Source: Nocardia iowensis | GTDB lineage: Bacteria; Actinomycetota; Actinomycetes; Mycobacteriales; Mycobacteriaceae | Assembly (NCBI RefSeq): GCF_019222765.1 | Contig: NZ_CP078145.1 | Span: forward strand, 3,038,001 to 3,102,000 | Direction of reading: 5' to 3' | Length of the DNA stretch: 64,000 bases | Shown: in pieces, positions 37,823 through 46,490 of the stretch | Numbering within the stretch: position 1 is the first letter of the stretch | How the letters are laid out: the number at the start of each line of letters is the position of its first letter | Program-made: the position numbers and the translations under genes | The notes under the pieces: generated by a model | What the model was told of the DNA's origin: nothing | The model's input: the letters and a program-made list of their open reading frames with translations, nothing else | Databases searched by the model: none

Positions 37823-39033
37823 CCCACGGCCTCTACCCGGTCACCCGGCACCCCGTCGCGGGCGAGCTGTTCCAGTTGTCCGACCACGGCGAGTGGAGTC
37901 GGCCGCGCCAGCATATCGGCGCGCAATTCACCTGCCGCGAGGCGGAAGTCGTCCTCGAACAGTCGCTGCACGGCGGTGTCGATATCGGTGTCGGCGATGT
38001 CGGCACCGGGCAGGTTCAACCCCGCGCCGCTGTCGCGCACCTGGTGGCCGTGGAAGACCTCGTCCGGCATCTGCGAGATGACCAGCTGCGGCACGCCGTT
38101 GATCAGCGCGGTCATCACCCCGCCCGCGCCGCCCTGGTCCACCAGCACCGAGCAGGTCGAGGCGAGGGCGTCCAGCGGAATCGGCCCGAGGTGAACCACA
38201 TTGTCCGGCACGTGCTCGAACAACTTGCGTTGATCGTCGGTGACGGCGACCGCGAGTTCGACATCGCGGCGGGCGAGCGCGGCCATCACCCGTGGCGCGA
38301 GCACCATGTGATCGAAGCCGAGGCGGGTCTGGGATGTCCCCCAGGTGATGCCGATCCGGGGTCGCTCGGGTGGCGTCAACAGCCACGGTTCCAGCACCGC
38401 GGGACCGTTGTAGGGGATGTAGCGGATCGGGCTGCGCACCTGGCCGTCGGCGATCTGCAACCGCGTTGGCGCCGGATCGAGGGTGATATCGCCGTTCACC
38501 CCGATTCGCGTCAGGCCGTACGGTGCCGCGAGCTCACCGATGATGTCCTGTTCGAATTCCGCGATGGGCGCGGTGAAATCGATGCTCCACAGATGACGGA
38601 CGGTGGGTACGCCGAGCAGCGTTCCGATCAGTGGGCCGACGAACCCGGCCGGTTCGAAGACGACAAGGTCGGGACGCCAGCGCTCGGCGAACGCCACCGC
38701 GTCGGGAGCCTGGGCCTGTGCCGCGGCGGCCGCGAGCCGGAATCCGTTGAGCCGTCGCCGTCTGGCTCGTTCCGCGGCGACGTCGGGATCGGCGCTCGGT
38801 GCGGGCGGTGCGGGTTTCCAGGCGCGTTCGGCCAGTTCCTGGCGCAGCTTCGCGTAGGAATCGAAATCCGGGCCCGCGCCGAGCGCGGGCAGTCCGGCGC
38901 CGACGATCGTCGGCACCAGATCCGGATTGCTCACCACCACGACGTCATGGCCGCTCGCGCGCAACGCCCAGCCGAGCGGCACCATGGGGTGCAGATGGCC
39001 GGGCATGTTCCACGTCGCCAACAGGACGCGCAT
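37819..39033 (-). CDS. glycosyltransferase, GT1 family deoxysugar type (GT-a)
   Basis: The protein has 404 residues from ATG 39033, five bases after GGAGG; an in-frame ATG at 39045 overlaps that site. The N-terminal acceptor domain begins MRVLLATWNMPGHLHPMVPL with the likely base His. GVPTVRHLWSIDFTAPIAEFE is the deoxysugar glycosyltransferase stretch also seen in the copies at 45332 and 61505. The nucleotide-sugar motif reads LVDQGGAGGVMTALINGVPQ; the usual His of HQGG is Asp here. It likely attaches a TDP-deoxysugar to the polyketide. It heads the operon GT, condensation, NAT, A-KR-PCP. Confidence 0.88.
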   Translation of the reverse strand: MRVLLATWNMPGHLHPMVPLGWALRASGHDVVVVSNPDLVPTIVGAGLPALGAGPDFDSYAKLRQELAERAWKPAPPAPSADPDVAAERARRRRLNGFRLAAAAAQAQAPDAVAFAERWRPDLVVFEPAGFVGPLIGTLLGVPTVRHLWSIDFTAPIAEFEQDIIGELAAPYGLTRIGVNGDITLDPAPTRLQIADGQVRSPIRYIPYNGPAVLEPWLLTPPERPRIGITWGTSQTRLGFDHMVLAPRVMAALARRDVELAVAVTDDQRKLFEHVPDNVVHLGPIPLDALASTCSVLVDQGGAGGVMTALINGVPQLVISQMPDEVFHGHQVRDSGAGLNLPGADIADTDIDTAVQRLFEDDFRLAAGELRADMLARPTPLAVVGQLEQLARDGVPGDRVEAVG

Positions 39034-39272
39034 CTTCGCCTCCATCGGAGAGATTCGCGGCCGAATACCCGGCCCGCGAGAGTCCGTGCGCACAGGGTCC
39101 GTCGGTGCGCTCGAAGATCGCTCCAGCAGCACTGTGTGTCCGGGCGCGCGGCGCCGCGGGTCCCGCTGTCCTGAGATCCGATGCGCCGGTGTCGAGTACG
39201 GCACGGCCGATCCTCTAGTGCGACGGCGAATCGTTCGAGCGCGGCAGTGCCCGGCGCGAGGAGGAGGTTTGG
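39034..39272. promoter_or_regulatory. divergent promoter region between two cluster operons
   Basis: These 239 bases separate the divergent GT-a and LLM oxidoreductase genes and must carry both promoters. Only the AGGAGG ribosome site before ATG 39273 and GGAGG before ATG 39033 were recognised. No clear SARP-type tandem repeat was found by eye. Confidence 0.5.
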
Positions 39273-40307
39273 ATGCGGCTTGCGGTGTTCCTGTCCCCGC
39301 GGCACGCTCTGCGCATCGCCTCGGCCGCCGAACAGCTCGGCTTCGAGTACGCACTCGCTCCCGAGGGCTTCCGTGGTGACGCGGTGAGCGTGCTCGGGGC
39401 GGCGGCGGCGGTCACCACCCGGATCACGCTGGCCTCCGGCTTGATGCAGGCGCCGCCGCGCAGCCCGGTGCTCACCGCGTTGACCGCCGCCACCCTCGAC
39501 GAACTGTCCGGCGGACGGTTCCACCTAGGGCTCGGGGTGTCCGCCGCCGAAGTATCGCGCGGCTGGTACGGGGTGCAGATCGAACGCCCGCTGTCCTGGC
39601 TGCGCGAGTACGTGGAGGTGGTGCGGGCGGCGCTGTCCGGCGCACCGGTGCGATACGCGGGCGACCATTGGCGGCTGCCGCCGGACAACTCGGACGACGA
39701 CGCGGCCGTCGCGCACTTGCGCGCGATCGAGCCACGTCCACAGCTGCCCATCCTGCTCGGCGGCGTTGGTCCCCGCGCCATCGAACTGGCCGGGGCCATC
39801 GCGGACGGCTGGATCGGCGCGTTCTGCTCCCCCGAACGCATCGCGTGGGCGATGGACCACGTACGCGCGGGCCGCCGGAGTGCGGGGCTGGATCTCGACG
39901 GATTCCGGGTCCTGCCCTCGGTCCCCATCGGTGTGGGACCCGATCCCGAAGCCGCTGCCGTCGGATTGCGGCCCTACTACGCGAATTTTCTCGCCCTCGG
40001 TCGTGGTGCGGGCGCGTACGCCACCGTAGCGACCATCATGGGGTACGGCGAACATGTTCAGCAGGTCCACCACCTGGTGTCGATCGGGGATCGTGCCGCC
40101 GCGGCCGAGGCGGTTCCGCTCGAGTTGATCCAACGCACTGCTTTGCTCGGTGACGAAACCACCATCGCTGCCAGGATGGGGGAATATGCGGCGGCGGGTG
40201 TGACCACCTTGGGGCTGACCGTGCTCGCCCCCGGCTTCGACGATCAGCTGTGCACGCTGCGGGTTGCGGCGCGCGCACGCGCCCTTGCGCAAGGGGTCCG
40301 CTCGTGA
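39273..40307 (+). CDS. LLM-class flavin- or F420-dependent oxidoreductase
   Basis: The protein has 344 residues of the luciferase-like TIM-barrel family (MRLAVFLSPRHALRIASAAEQ; GGRFHLGLGVS; PILLGGVGPRAIELAGAIADGW). The start ATG 39273 follows AGGAGG. Members use FMNH2 for monooxygenation or F420 for hydride transfer; the sequence alone does not settle which. It overlaps the A-PCP gene by four bases (GTGA), so it may act on the acyl group carried by that protein or on the polyketide. Confidence 0.8.
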   Translation: MRLAVFLSPRHALRIASAAEQLGFEYALAPEGFRGDAVSVLGAAAAVTTRITLASGLMQAPPRSPVLTALTAATLDELSGGRFHLGLGVSAAEVSRGWYGVQIERPLSWLREYVEVVRAALSGAPVRYAGDHWRLPPDNSDDDAAVAHLRAIEPRPQLPILLGGVGPRAIELAGAIADGWIGAFCSPERIAWAMDHVRAGRRSAGLDLDGFRVLPSVPIGVGPDPEAAAVGLRPYYANFLALGRGAGAYATVATIMGYGEHVQQVHHLVSIGDRAAAAEAVPLELIQRTALLGDETTIAARMGEYAAAGVTTLGLTVLAPGFDDQLCTLRVAARARALAQGVRS

Positions 40308-42391
40308 TTGGGGCTACTGCCGATCAGGCGCTGTTGACCGGGGCCGACACCGCGCCGCCGGAAGACTGGCCGCGCACGCTGCCTGCCGCGTTGGAACGCG
40401 CTGCGCGAACAGTGAGCCGGGGGATCACCTATGTCGATGATGAAGGGCGGGAACGGTTTCAGAACTATCGGCATCTTCTTCGCGCGGCGGGATTGTCGGC
40501 GCGGCGGATTGCCGAGCGGGTAGCGCCTGGCACACCGGTGTTGATTGCCGCTGGTGACGCCCGGGTGCAGCTGACCGCGTTCTGGGGATGTGTGATCGCA
40601 GGGGCGGTGCCCGTTCCGGTGGGGGCCACTGGGGCGCTCGGTGACGCGGCGGCGGGGGTCGAGCGTATTCGTGCCGCGCATGAACTGCTCGGTGGCCCAT
40701 TGGTTCTGGTCGATGAGGTGGTGTCCGCCGTTGCTGTCGCATATCAGGTGCTGGTCGATCGGGACGGCGATGTGTGGAATGCCGACGGGCGATCGTGGCA
40801 TGGCGCGCCCGAACTGCCTGCCGCGCCGCGAGTAGCGCAGGATATCGCGATCGGACTGCTCACCTCCGGGAGTACGGGCAAACCCAAATGCGTCTTGTTG
40901 ACCCACGCTGCTTTGGCTCATCGAGCTTGGGCCGCAGCTGAATTCAATGACTTGCGGGCCGCCGATGTGGCCTTGAACTGGATGCCGCTCGATCATGTCG
41001 GCGGCATTGTGATGTGGGTTGTGCAAGCGGCGTTTCTCGGGTGTTCGCTCGTTCAGGTGGATACCGCGCGCGTGCTCGGTGATCCGCTGACTTGGCTGGA
41101 TCTGCTGGAAGCGCATCGGGCGAGCACCACCTGGGCGCCGAATTTCGGTTTCGCGCTTGTCTGTTCGGCGCTTCGCCGGCACCCGGATCGGCGGTGGGAT
41201 CTGCATCGGCTACGTCATGTGCTCGACGGTGGTGAGGCCGTGGTTGCCGCGGTGGCCGACGAGTTCCTTGGTCGGCTTGCGCCTCACGGGCTGTCGGCTG
41301 CTGCGTTCTGTCCGGCTTGGGGGATGTCGGAAACCGGTTCCGGCGTGGTGTATTCGCGTTTGTCACGCGATGCCGAGAAGATCGCCGCAGTGCGGGTTCG
41401 GATGGATGGGCCGGACCAACGGGTGTGGCATGATCCGGATGTTGCGGGGTCGGACGTTCGCCCGGAATCCGTCGCGCCGCGAGTCCGATCTGCGGATGCC
41501 AAGAGCCAGGACGGGTGGCTGGAGCTGGCGGTGACCGGTGTGCCGGTGCCGGGGGTGCGGATTCGCGTCGTCGGACCCGACGGTTTGGTGCTGCCCGAGG
41601 ATCGGATCGGCACCGTGCAGGTGGGTGGCGCGACGCTGTTCGCAGGCTATTACGGCAGGGAACCGGTGGACGGCTGGTTCACCACCGGTGACCAGGGGTT
41701 CGTCACGGGCGGAGCACTTGTCGTCACGGGGCGAAACGATGATGTGGTCGTCATCAACGGCGTCAATATTCCGTGCCAGGAAGTCGAAGCGGTGGTCGAG
41801 CGCGTCGATGGCGTGCTGGCCGGATATGCCGCGTTCGGGGTGATCGAGGTGCCCGACGGCGTGCCGTGCCGGGTTGTGTTCGTCTGCGTGCGTACCGGTT
41901 TCGAGGTCGCCTCGCGGATTCGCGAGAGTGTCGCGCGGCGCTTCGGCTTCTCGGTGGATGAGGTGCGGGTCCTGCCCGTGGCCGAGTTTCCGCGCACCAG
42001 CTCCGGCAAGGTGCAGCGTGCGCGTCTGCGCGCGGATCACCGCGTGCGTCCGGCCGCTGTATCAGCGCGGCCTATCGCCCTGGCCGACTCGCGGCGAGAT
42101 CCCTTGGCCGCGACGGTATCCGAGGTGTGGGCGGGGCTGCTCGGCCTCACGGCCGCGCCGCGACCGACCACATCGTTCTTCGCCTCGGGCGGTACCTCGA
42201 TGTCGGCGGTCCGCTGCGTGGCGTTGCTAGGTGCGGAGCTCGACCGGCGGGTCCCGGTGGGCCTGCTCTACGAGCATCCGACCTTCGCGGAATTCGTTGC
42301 CGCACTGGGCAATAGTGCACGGCCGCCGCGTTACCTCATCGGCACAACCGCGGACAGGTCGCTCGTCGAACAAGGGGACCGACATGAATGA
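40304..42391 (+). CDS. adenylation-carrier didomain protein (A-PCP)
   Basis: The protein has 695 residues. The adenylation domain carries LLTSGSTGKPKCVLLTH, VDGWFTTGDQGF and A10 Lys in RTSSGKVQ. The carrier domain occupies roughly residues 610-690 with phosphopantetheine Ser in GGTSMSAVR. GTG 40304 is chosen because it overlaps the LLM stop as GTGA. The A domain shares the stretch NWxPxDHxxxxVM with the A domain of the A-KR-PCP protein, so the two are paralogues and may activate related acids. It would load an acyl group onto its own carrier for the condensation or NAT protein. Confidence 0.85.
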   Translation: MIGATADQALLTGADTAPPEDWPRTLPAALERAARTVSRGITYVDDEGRERFQNYRHLLRAAGLSARRIAERVAPGTPVLIAAGDARVQLTAFWGCVIAGAVPVPVGATGALGDAAAGVERIRAAHELLGGPLVLVDEVVSAVAVAYQVLVDRDGDVWNADGRSWHGAPELPAAPRVAQDIAIGLLTSGSTGKPKCVLLTHAALAHRAWAAAEFNDLRAADVALNWMPLDHVGGIVMWVVQAAFLGCSLVQVDTARVLGDPLTWLDLLEAHRASTTWAPNFGFALVCSALRRHPDRRWDLHRLRHVLDGGEAVVAAVADEFLGRLAPHGLSAAAFCPAWGMSETGSGVVYSRLSRDAEKIAAVRVRMDGPDQRVWHDPDVAGSDVRPESVAPRVRSADAKSQDGWLELAVTGVPVPGVRIRVVGPDGLVLPEDRIGTVQVGGATLFAGYYGREPVDGWFTTGDQGFVTGGALVVTGRNDDVVVINGVNIPCQEVEAVVERVDGVLAGYAAFGVIEVPDGVPCRVVFVCVRTGFEVASRIRESVARRFGFSVDEVRVLPVAEFPRTSSGKVQRARLRADHRVRPAAVSARPIALADSRRDPLAATVSEVWAGLLGLTAAPRPTTSFFASGGTSMSAVRCVALLGAELDRRVPVGLLYEHPTFAEFVAALGNSARPPRYLIGTTADRSLVEQGDRHE

Positions 42392-43562
42392 GACAGTTCC
42401 GGCGTTCCCGCTCCGCCGTCCGAACCCGTTCGACCTGCCCGCCGAGTATCGGGTGATGCGCGAGGATCAGCCGGTGCGCTGCGCCCGGTTGCACAACGGC
42501 AAGCCGGTGTGGTTGGTGTCCCGCTATGCCGATGTCCGGGCCGTCCTCACCGATCCCGGCCTCAGCGCCGATCGGGCCGCGCCAGGTTTTCCATTCTTGA
42601 CCGACGAGGCCGAATATCTGCGCCATATAAAGGTTTTCGTCGGGATGGACGCGCCGGAGCACGGACCGCACCGGCGCATGTTCGCGCCCGAGTTCACCGC
42701 GCGCAATGTCGCCGCGCTGCGCCCCTACATCCAGGGCTGCGTCGACGAGCGCGTCGATCGGCTCGTCGACACGGGACCACCCGCGGATCTGGTCGCCGCG
42801 CTGGCGCTGCCGGTGCCCGCGCTGGCCATCGGCCGCATACTCGGTGTGCCCTCGTCCGATTCGGCGCTTTTCGAGGAGCTGACGGTGCGGGTGATCACCC
42901 ACGGCGGCGCCGAACCTTTCGAGGCACTGGTCGACTACGTCAAACGGTTGGTGCGCGCCAAGCAAGGGTCAACCGACGACGATCTGATCTCCAGAGTCCT
43001 GCGCGAGCACGTGAATTCAGGCGACCTGGAACTCCGCTCGATGACGATCGTCCTAATCCTCATCCTGCTGGCCGGCTACGAGACGACGGCCAACACCATC
43101 TCCCTCGGAGTCCTTGCGCTACTGCGTCATCCGGAGCAGTTGGCGGCCTTGCGTCGCAACACCGCCGCGATGCCCGCCGCCATCGCCGAACTGCTCCGGT
43201 ACACCTCGGTCGCCGAGCTCGCCACCTGCCGGGCCGCCACCAGGGATATCGAGCTCGCCGGAACCACCATCAGAGCCGGAGACGGCGTCATCCCATTGGC
43301 AGCCTCCGCCAACCGGGACCCCTCGGTCTTCCCGAACCCCGACGTCCTCGACATCCACCGCGACGCCCGCCGCCACCTGGCCTTCGGACACGGCGCCCAC
43401 GCCTGCATGGGCGCGGCCCTGGCCCAACTCGAACTGGACATCGTCTTCACCACCCTCCTATCCCGGCTCCCCGATCTGCGCTTGGCCGGTGAACTACCCG
43501 ATACCGCAGTCAAATACGACTCGGTCCTATTCGGTCTGCACGCACTACCGATTACCTGGTGA
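42384..43562 (+). CDS. cytochrome P450 (P450-1)
   Basis: The protein has 392 residues. The I-helix oxygen-binding motif is LAGYETTANT, the ExxR motif is ELLR (AIAELLRYTS) and the haem loop is FGHGAHACMGAAL with the ligand Cys. ATG 42384 lies eight bases before the end of the A-PCP gene and has AAGGGG upstream. It is a soluble class I bacterial P450 that needs ferredoxin and reductase from elsewhere. Position in the operon suggests hydroxylation of the acyl unit loaded by A-PCP, or of the polyketide. Confidence 0.9.
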   Translation: MNETVPAFPLRRPNPFDLPAEYRVMREDQPVRCARLHNGKPVWLVSRYADVRAVLTDPGLSADRAAPGFPFLTDEAEYLRHIKVFVGMDAPEHGPHRRMFAPEFTARNVAALRPYIQGCVDERVDRLVDTGPPADLVAALALPVPALAIGRILGVPSSDSALFEELTVRVITHGGAEPFEALVDYVKRLVRAKQGSTDDDLISRVLREHVNSGDLELRSMTIVLILILLAGYETTANTISLGVLALLRHPEQLAALRRNTAAMPAAIAELLRYTSVAELATCRAATRDIELAGTTIRAGDGVIPLAASANRDPSVFPNPDVLDIHRDARRHLAFGHGAHACMGAALAQLELDIVFTTLLSRLPDLRLAGELPDTAVKYDSVLFGLHALPITW

Positions 43563-43664
43563 CCCGAAGCCCTGACTATCTGTGTCGTGAACGTTCACCC
43601 GGGCGCTGGCACCATGGTGTCGTGGATCTGCCGCCTACCGGCAGATCGTGCGACGGAGGACAAC

Positions 43665-43961
43665 ATGGCCGACTACGGCCCAATCGAGGCCGACGAACTC
43701 GACGCCATCGAGGCGAGATGCCGAGCGGCGAGCACACCACCGTGGGAACCCTTCATCGAAGGGCGCGACCACGACAGCGGTGACACCTTCATCCGAATCG
43801 GCGGCCTCGACGACAGCGAAGCGGACATGTACGTGTCACGCGCAATCGGACAACGACTCGTGCCCGCCTCTGCCGCCGACCACGACTTCATCGCACACGC
43901 CCGCACCGACATCCCGCGACTCATCGCTGAAATACGCCGTCTCCGCAGCGAACTCGCGTAG
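43665..43961 (+). CDS. small protein, phage Ea22-like family
   Basis: The protein has 98 residues from ATG 43665, which is preceded by CGGAGGA. The C-terminal stretch DHDFIAHARTDIPRLIAEIRRLR and the central PWEPF are typical of a widespread actinobacterial/phage Ead-Ea22-like family with unknown function. It follows the P450 gene by about 100 bases and does not look like a biosynthetic enzyme. It may be a passenger inside the cluster. Confidence 0.65.
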   Translation: MADYGPIEADELDAIEARCRAASTPPWEPFIEGRDHDSGDTFIRIGGLDDSEADMYVSRAIGQRLVPASAADHDFIAHARTDIPRLIAEIRRLRSELA

Positions 43962-43969
43962 CCGGGTGC

Positions 43970-43992
43970 CGTGGCTAACCAGCTTGGCCACG
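43970..43992. terminator. weak bidirectional terminator candidate
   Basis: CGTGGC (43970-43975) and GCCACG (43987-43992) form a 6-bp stem with an 11-base loop just after the small-protein stop, in the gap between convergent genes. Confidence 0.35.
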
Positions 43993-44079
43993 ACAGCGGC
44001 CGCAGCTCGACCCGCCTCCGTTCGTGGGATCTACGACGAGGCCTGGGTTGGGGGTGGCTGGGATTAGAGGCGCGCCTGA

Positions 44080-44781
44080 TCAGGGGGTGCGGGCCTCGTC
44101 TTGGGGGAGTTCGGCGGGGATTCGTTGTTGGACCTGGTCGACGATTTTGGAGAGGCGGGGGATGCAGGTGAACATGATCACGACTACTAGGACGACCATG
44201 ACGATTGCGGCGCCGTTGGAGACCAGGAAGGAGCGGTCGAGGTCGCTGGCGGGGGAGCTGTAGACGATGGCTACTCGTAGGCCGGAGTCGAGGAACATGG
44301 TCAAACCGACGCCTGCGGTCATGACGCGCTCTAGGCGGCGGAATCGTGGCTCCTCGTCCCATGCGCGGTGGTAGGCGGCGGTTCGACGGGGTTCGCCGCC
44401 ATTGGTGGCCATGGGGGTGGCGAGCAGGTACATGACCGGCTTGCCGACTACGCAGGTGAACAGGAAGAACGCGCCGGTGGTGAGCATGTACAGGGCGGGG
44501 CGGATGGCAGCGATGCGGGGGTCGTCGGTGACGAACGCCAAGCCGAGGGAGACCGCCAGTTCCACGATGACCAGCGCGCCGATGACGTCCAGTGAGCGCC
44601 GCCGGATACTGCCGACGGTGGTGGTGATCGCGACGATGATGCCGGGAATGGCCAGTGACCAGATCTCGCTGAAGCCGACCGCGCGCAGGGCGAAGTACAG
44701 CACGGTCGACACGATCACATTGCCGAACAACGGCAACAGTGCCTTGAACCTGCTCGTCTTCTTCGGCGTCGCGACCGTCAT
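44080..44781 (-). CDS. VC0807-family integral membrane protein (copy B)
   Basis: The protein has 233 residues with five to six hydrophobic segments. It shares the TDDPR loop (VTDDPRIAAIRPAL) and the WDEEPRFRRLERV loop with the copies at 639 and 60735. ATG 44781 has CAGGAG upstream. It lies downstream of the PPOX gene and a hairpin in the same direction. A role in export, membrane partitioning or self-protection within the polyketide cluster is possible but unproven. Confidence 0.75.
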   Translation of the reverse strand: MTVATPKKTSRFKALLPLFGNVIVSTVLYFALRAVGFSEIWSLAIPGIIVAITTTVGSIRRRSLDVIGALVIVELAVSLGLAFVTDDPRIAAIRPALYMLTTGAFFLFTCVVGKPVMYLLATPMATNGGEPRRTAAYHRAWDEEPRFRRLERVMTAGVGLTMFLDSGLRVAIVYSSPASDLDRSFLVSNGAAIVMVVLVVVIMFTCIPRLSKIVDQVQQRIPAELPQDEARTP

Positions 44782-44831
44782 CGATGCTCCTGATCGGTTG
44801 TGGTGGTGGCCATTTCAGGCTATTGGGCGAG

Positions 44832-44862
44832 GTCGGCGCGGCGAAGTGACGAAACCGCCGAC
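44832..44862 (-). terminator. hairpin after the tailoring operon
   Basis: GTCGGCG (44832-44838) and CGCCGAC (44856-44862) form a 7-bp stem. It follows the PPOX stop by 33 bases and precedes the VC0807 copy B start, so it probably ends the OMT-to-PPOX transcript. Confidence 0.45.
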
Positions 44863-44894
44863 TTCGATGGGAGTTATCTCCTGTCCCGTCGCGT

Positions 44895-45335
44895 TCAGAC
44901 CAGCCACCGGCCGCCCGACATCAACGTGCGATCGCCGATCTCGGCCATCGACTGCCATGCCTGAATGCGGTCGGGCCGCAGCCTGATCCCGACACTGCCG
45001 GGCACTCGACGTCCCATCGGCAGCGCGTCGAGCAGTTCACCGATGGACGCGTCGGCTGCGCGCGGATCGAACAGGGTCGCCTCGCCGTCGATGAGCACGA
45101 CGTCCCTGGTATCGCCGAGCGCGGCCCGGACCCGGCCGGACCCGTCGAGACTGCGCGCGGTCCTGGTGTCGGGTTTGGTCACCATCAGCAGATCCCCGGC
45201 GCCGTAGACGAAGGCCAGCGGCACCAGATGCGGCCCCGAATCGGCCGCGGTGGCCAGCCACAGATGACCACCGCCGAGCAGTTCGAGAACATGATCTTTG
45301 CGGTCGGACAGTGCGCGCGGAGCCGCTTGCTTCAC
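44895..45335 (-). CDS. PPOX-fold (pyridoxamine 5'-phosphate oxidase-like) flavin/F420 protein
   Basis: The protein has 146 residues from GTG 45335, which overlaps the glycosyltransferase stop as GTGA. The fold stretches are LWLATAADSGPHLVPLAFVY, VTKPDTRTARSL and VRAALGDTRDVVLIDGEA, matching small split-barrel proteins that bind FMN or F420. Members reduce or oxidise small molecules, and several act in natural-product tailoring. It is the last gene of the OMT, P450-3, P450-2, GT-b operon. Frames that extend further upstream lie inside the glycosyltransferase and are not real. Confidence 0.75.
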   Translation of the reverse strand: MKQAAPRALSDRKDHVLELLGGGHLWLATAADSGPHLVPLAFVYGAGDLLMVTKPDTRTARSLDGSGRVRAALGDTRDVVLIDGEATLFDPRAADASIGELLDALPMGRRVPGSVGIRLRPDRIQAWQSMAEIGDRTLMSGGRWLV

Positions 45336-46489
45336 GGTGTCCCCTTTCCGAGGTTCAGTAGCTCCGGCGCGACCTGCGCGGGCGTCGGCTGTGCGCGCAG
45401 TTCGGCGCGAAGTTCCGCGGTGGCGACGCGCTCGGGACAGTCGCCGACCAGCCGCAGTACCAGTTCCCGGACCACACCGCGGTCGAAATCGGCGACCGGA
45501 AGCACCGCCGCGGCGCCGGTGCCGCGTAGTTGTTCGGCGGGCAGCATGTGGTGCGGAAACTGTGGTAGCAGTAGCTGCGGAACCCCGGCATCGACCGAGG
45601 TGAGCATGGTGCCGAAGCCACCCTGATGGATCACCAGCGCGCAGGAGGGCACCAGCAGGTGCAGGGCAAGTCCGGAGACGGCGCGCACATTGCTCGGCAA
45701 CGGCCCGAGGTGCTCGATCTCCGCGGCCCGCACCGTCACCACCACATCGAGCTCGAGCCCGTCGAGTGCGGCCAGCACCTCCGGCAGCAGGAATTCCCCG
45801 CCCTGCGCGGTGACCGTCGTACCCCAGGTCAGACAGATCCGGGGCACGGTCGGCGGCTCCGCGAGCCACGCCGGAATGACCGCGGGCCCGTTGTAGGGGA
45901 TGTAGCGCACGGTGGTCGACGTGGTCTCGGTGGGGATCTGGAGTGCAGGCGGGCACGGATCGACCGTGCGGGTGCCGAGCAGATCCGGCAATGGGATGCC
46001 GAGTTGCTCGGCCAACGGCGCGACCAATTCCGGCGTGGCTTCCCTGGCCCGATAAGTCATATCGACGCCGTGGATATGCCGGATCGCGGGCACGCCGAGC
46101 AGTCCGGCAACGAGGGGACCCGCGAAACTGGTCGGCTCGTAGAACACCAGATCAGGCTGCCAGCGTTGCGCGTAGTCGACCGTGTCGTCGAGCATCAGCC
46201 GCGCACGTTCGGCGAAGACCGCGAAAACCTGTGTCATCCTTGTGCGTTCGTCGACCTGCCAGATCTCGGTCGCGCGCGGTGCCGCCTCGGCTGTGCGGGC
46301 CCGGAGAGCCGAATGGTCGACGTCGTCACCGGCGGGGACGAAGACGAGGCCCGCGTCGGTGACGACGCGTTGCAGCATCGGCTGACTGGCCACCCGCACG
46401 TCCGCGCCCGCCGCGCGCAGCGCCGACAAGACCGGAACCAGCGGCATGAAGTGTGAGGGCCACGCCCAGTTGACGACCAGAACGCGCAT
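45332..46489 (-). CDS. glycosyltransferase, GT1 family deoxysugar type (GT-b)
   Basis: The protein has 385 residues. It begins MRVLVVNWAWPSHFMPLVPV, with the acceptor-activating His. GVPAIRHIHGVDMTYRAREA is the shared deoxysugar stretch and VIHQGGFGTMLTSVDAGVPQ the intact HQGG nucleotide-sugar motif. One base separates it from the P450-2 stop. It likely glycosylates the aromatic polyketide or extends its sugar chain. Confidence 0.88.
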   Translation of the reverse strand: MRVLVVNWAWPSHFMPLVPVLSALRAAGADVRVASQPMLQRVVTDAGLVFVPAGDDVDHSALRARTAEAAPRATEIWQVDERTRMTQVFAVFAERARLMLDDTVDYAQRWQPDLVFYEPTSFAGPLVAGLLGVPAIRHIHGVDMTYRAREATPELVAPLAEQLGIPLPDLLGTRTVDPCPPALQIPTETTSTTVRYIPYNGPAVIPAWLAEPPTVPRICLTWGTTVTAQGGEFLLPEVLAALDGLELDVVVTVRAAEIEHLGPLPSNVRAVSGLALHLLVPSCALVIHQGGFGTMLTSVDAGVPQLLLPQFPHHMLPAEQLRGTGAAAVLPVADFDRGVVRELVLRLVGDCPERVATAELRAELRAQPTPAQVAPELLNLGKGTP

Positions 46490-46490
46490 C

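Noticed and set aside
43665..43961. Ea22-like gene as evidence of a prophage or mobile element in the cluster
   Set aside because: A single small gene of a family that is also chromosomal; no integrase, att site or other phage gene is present.
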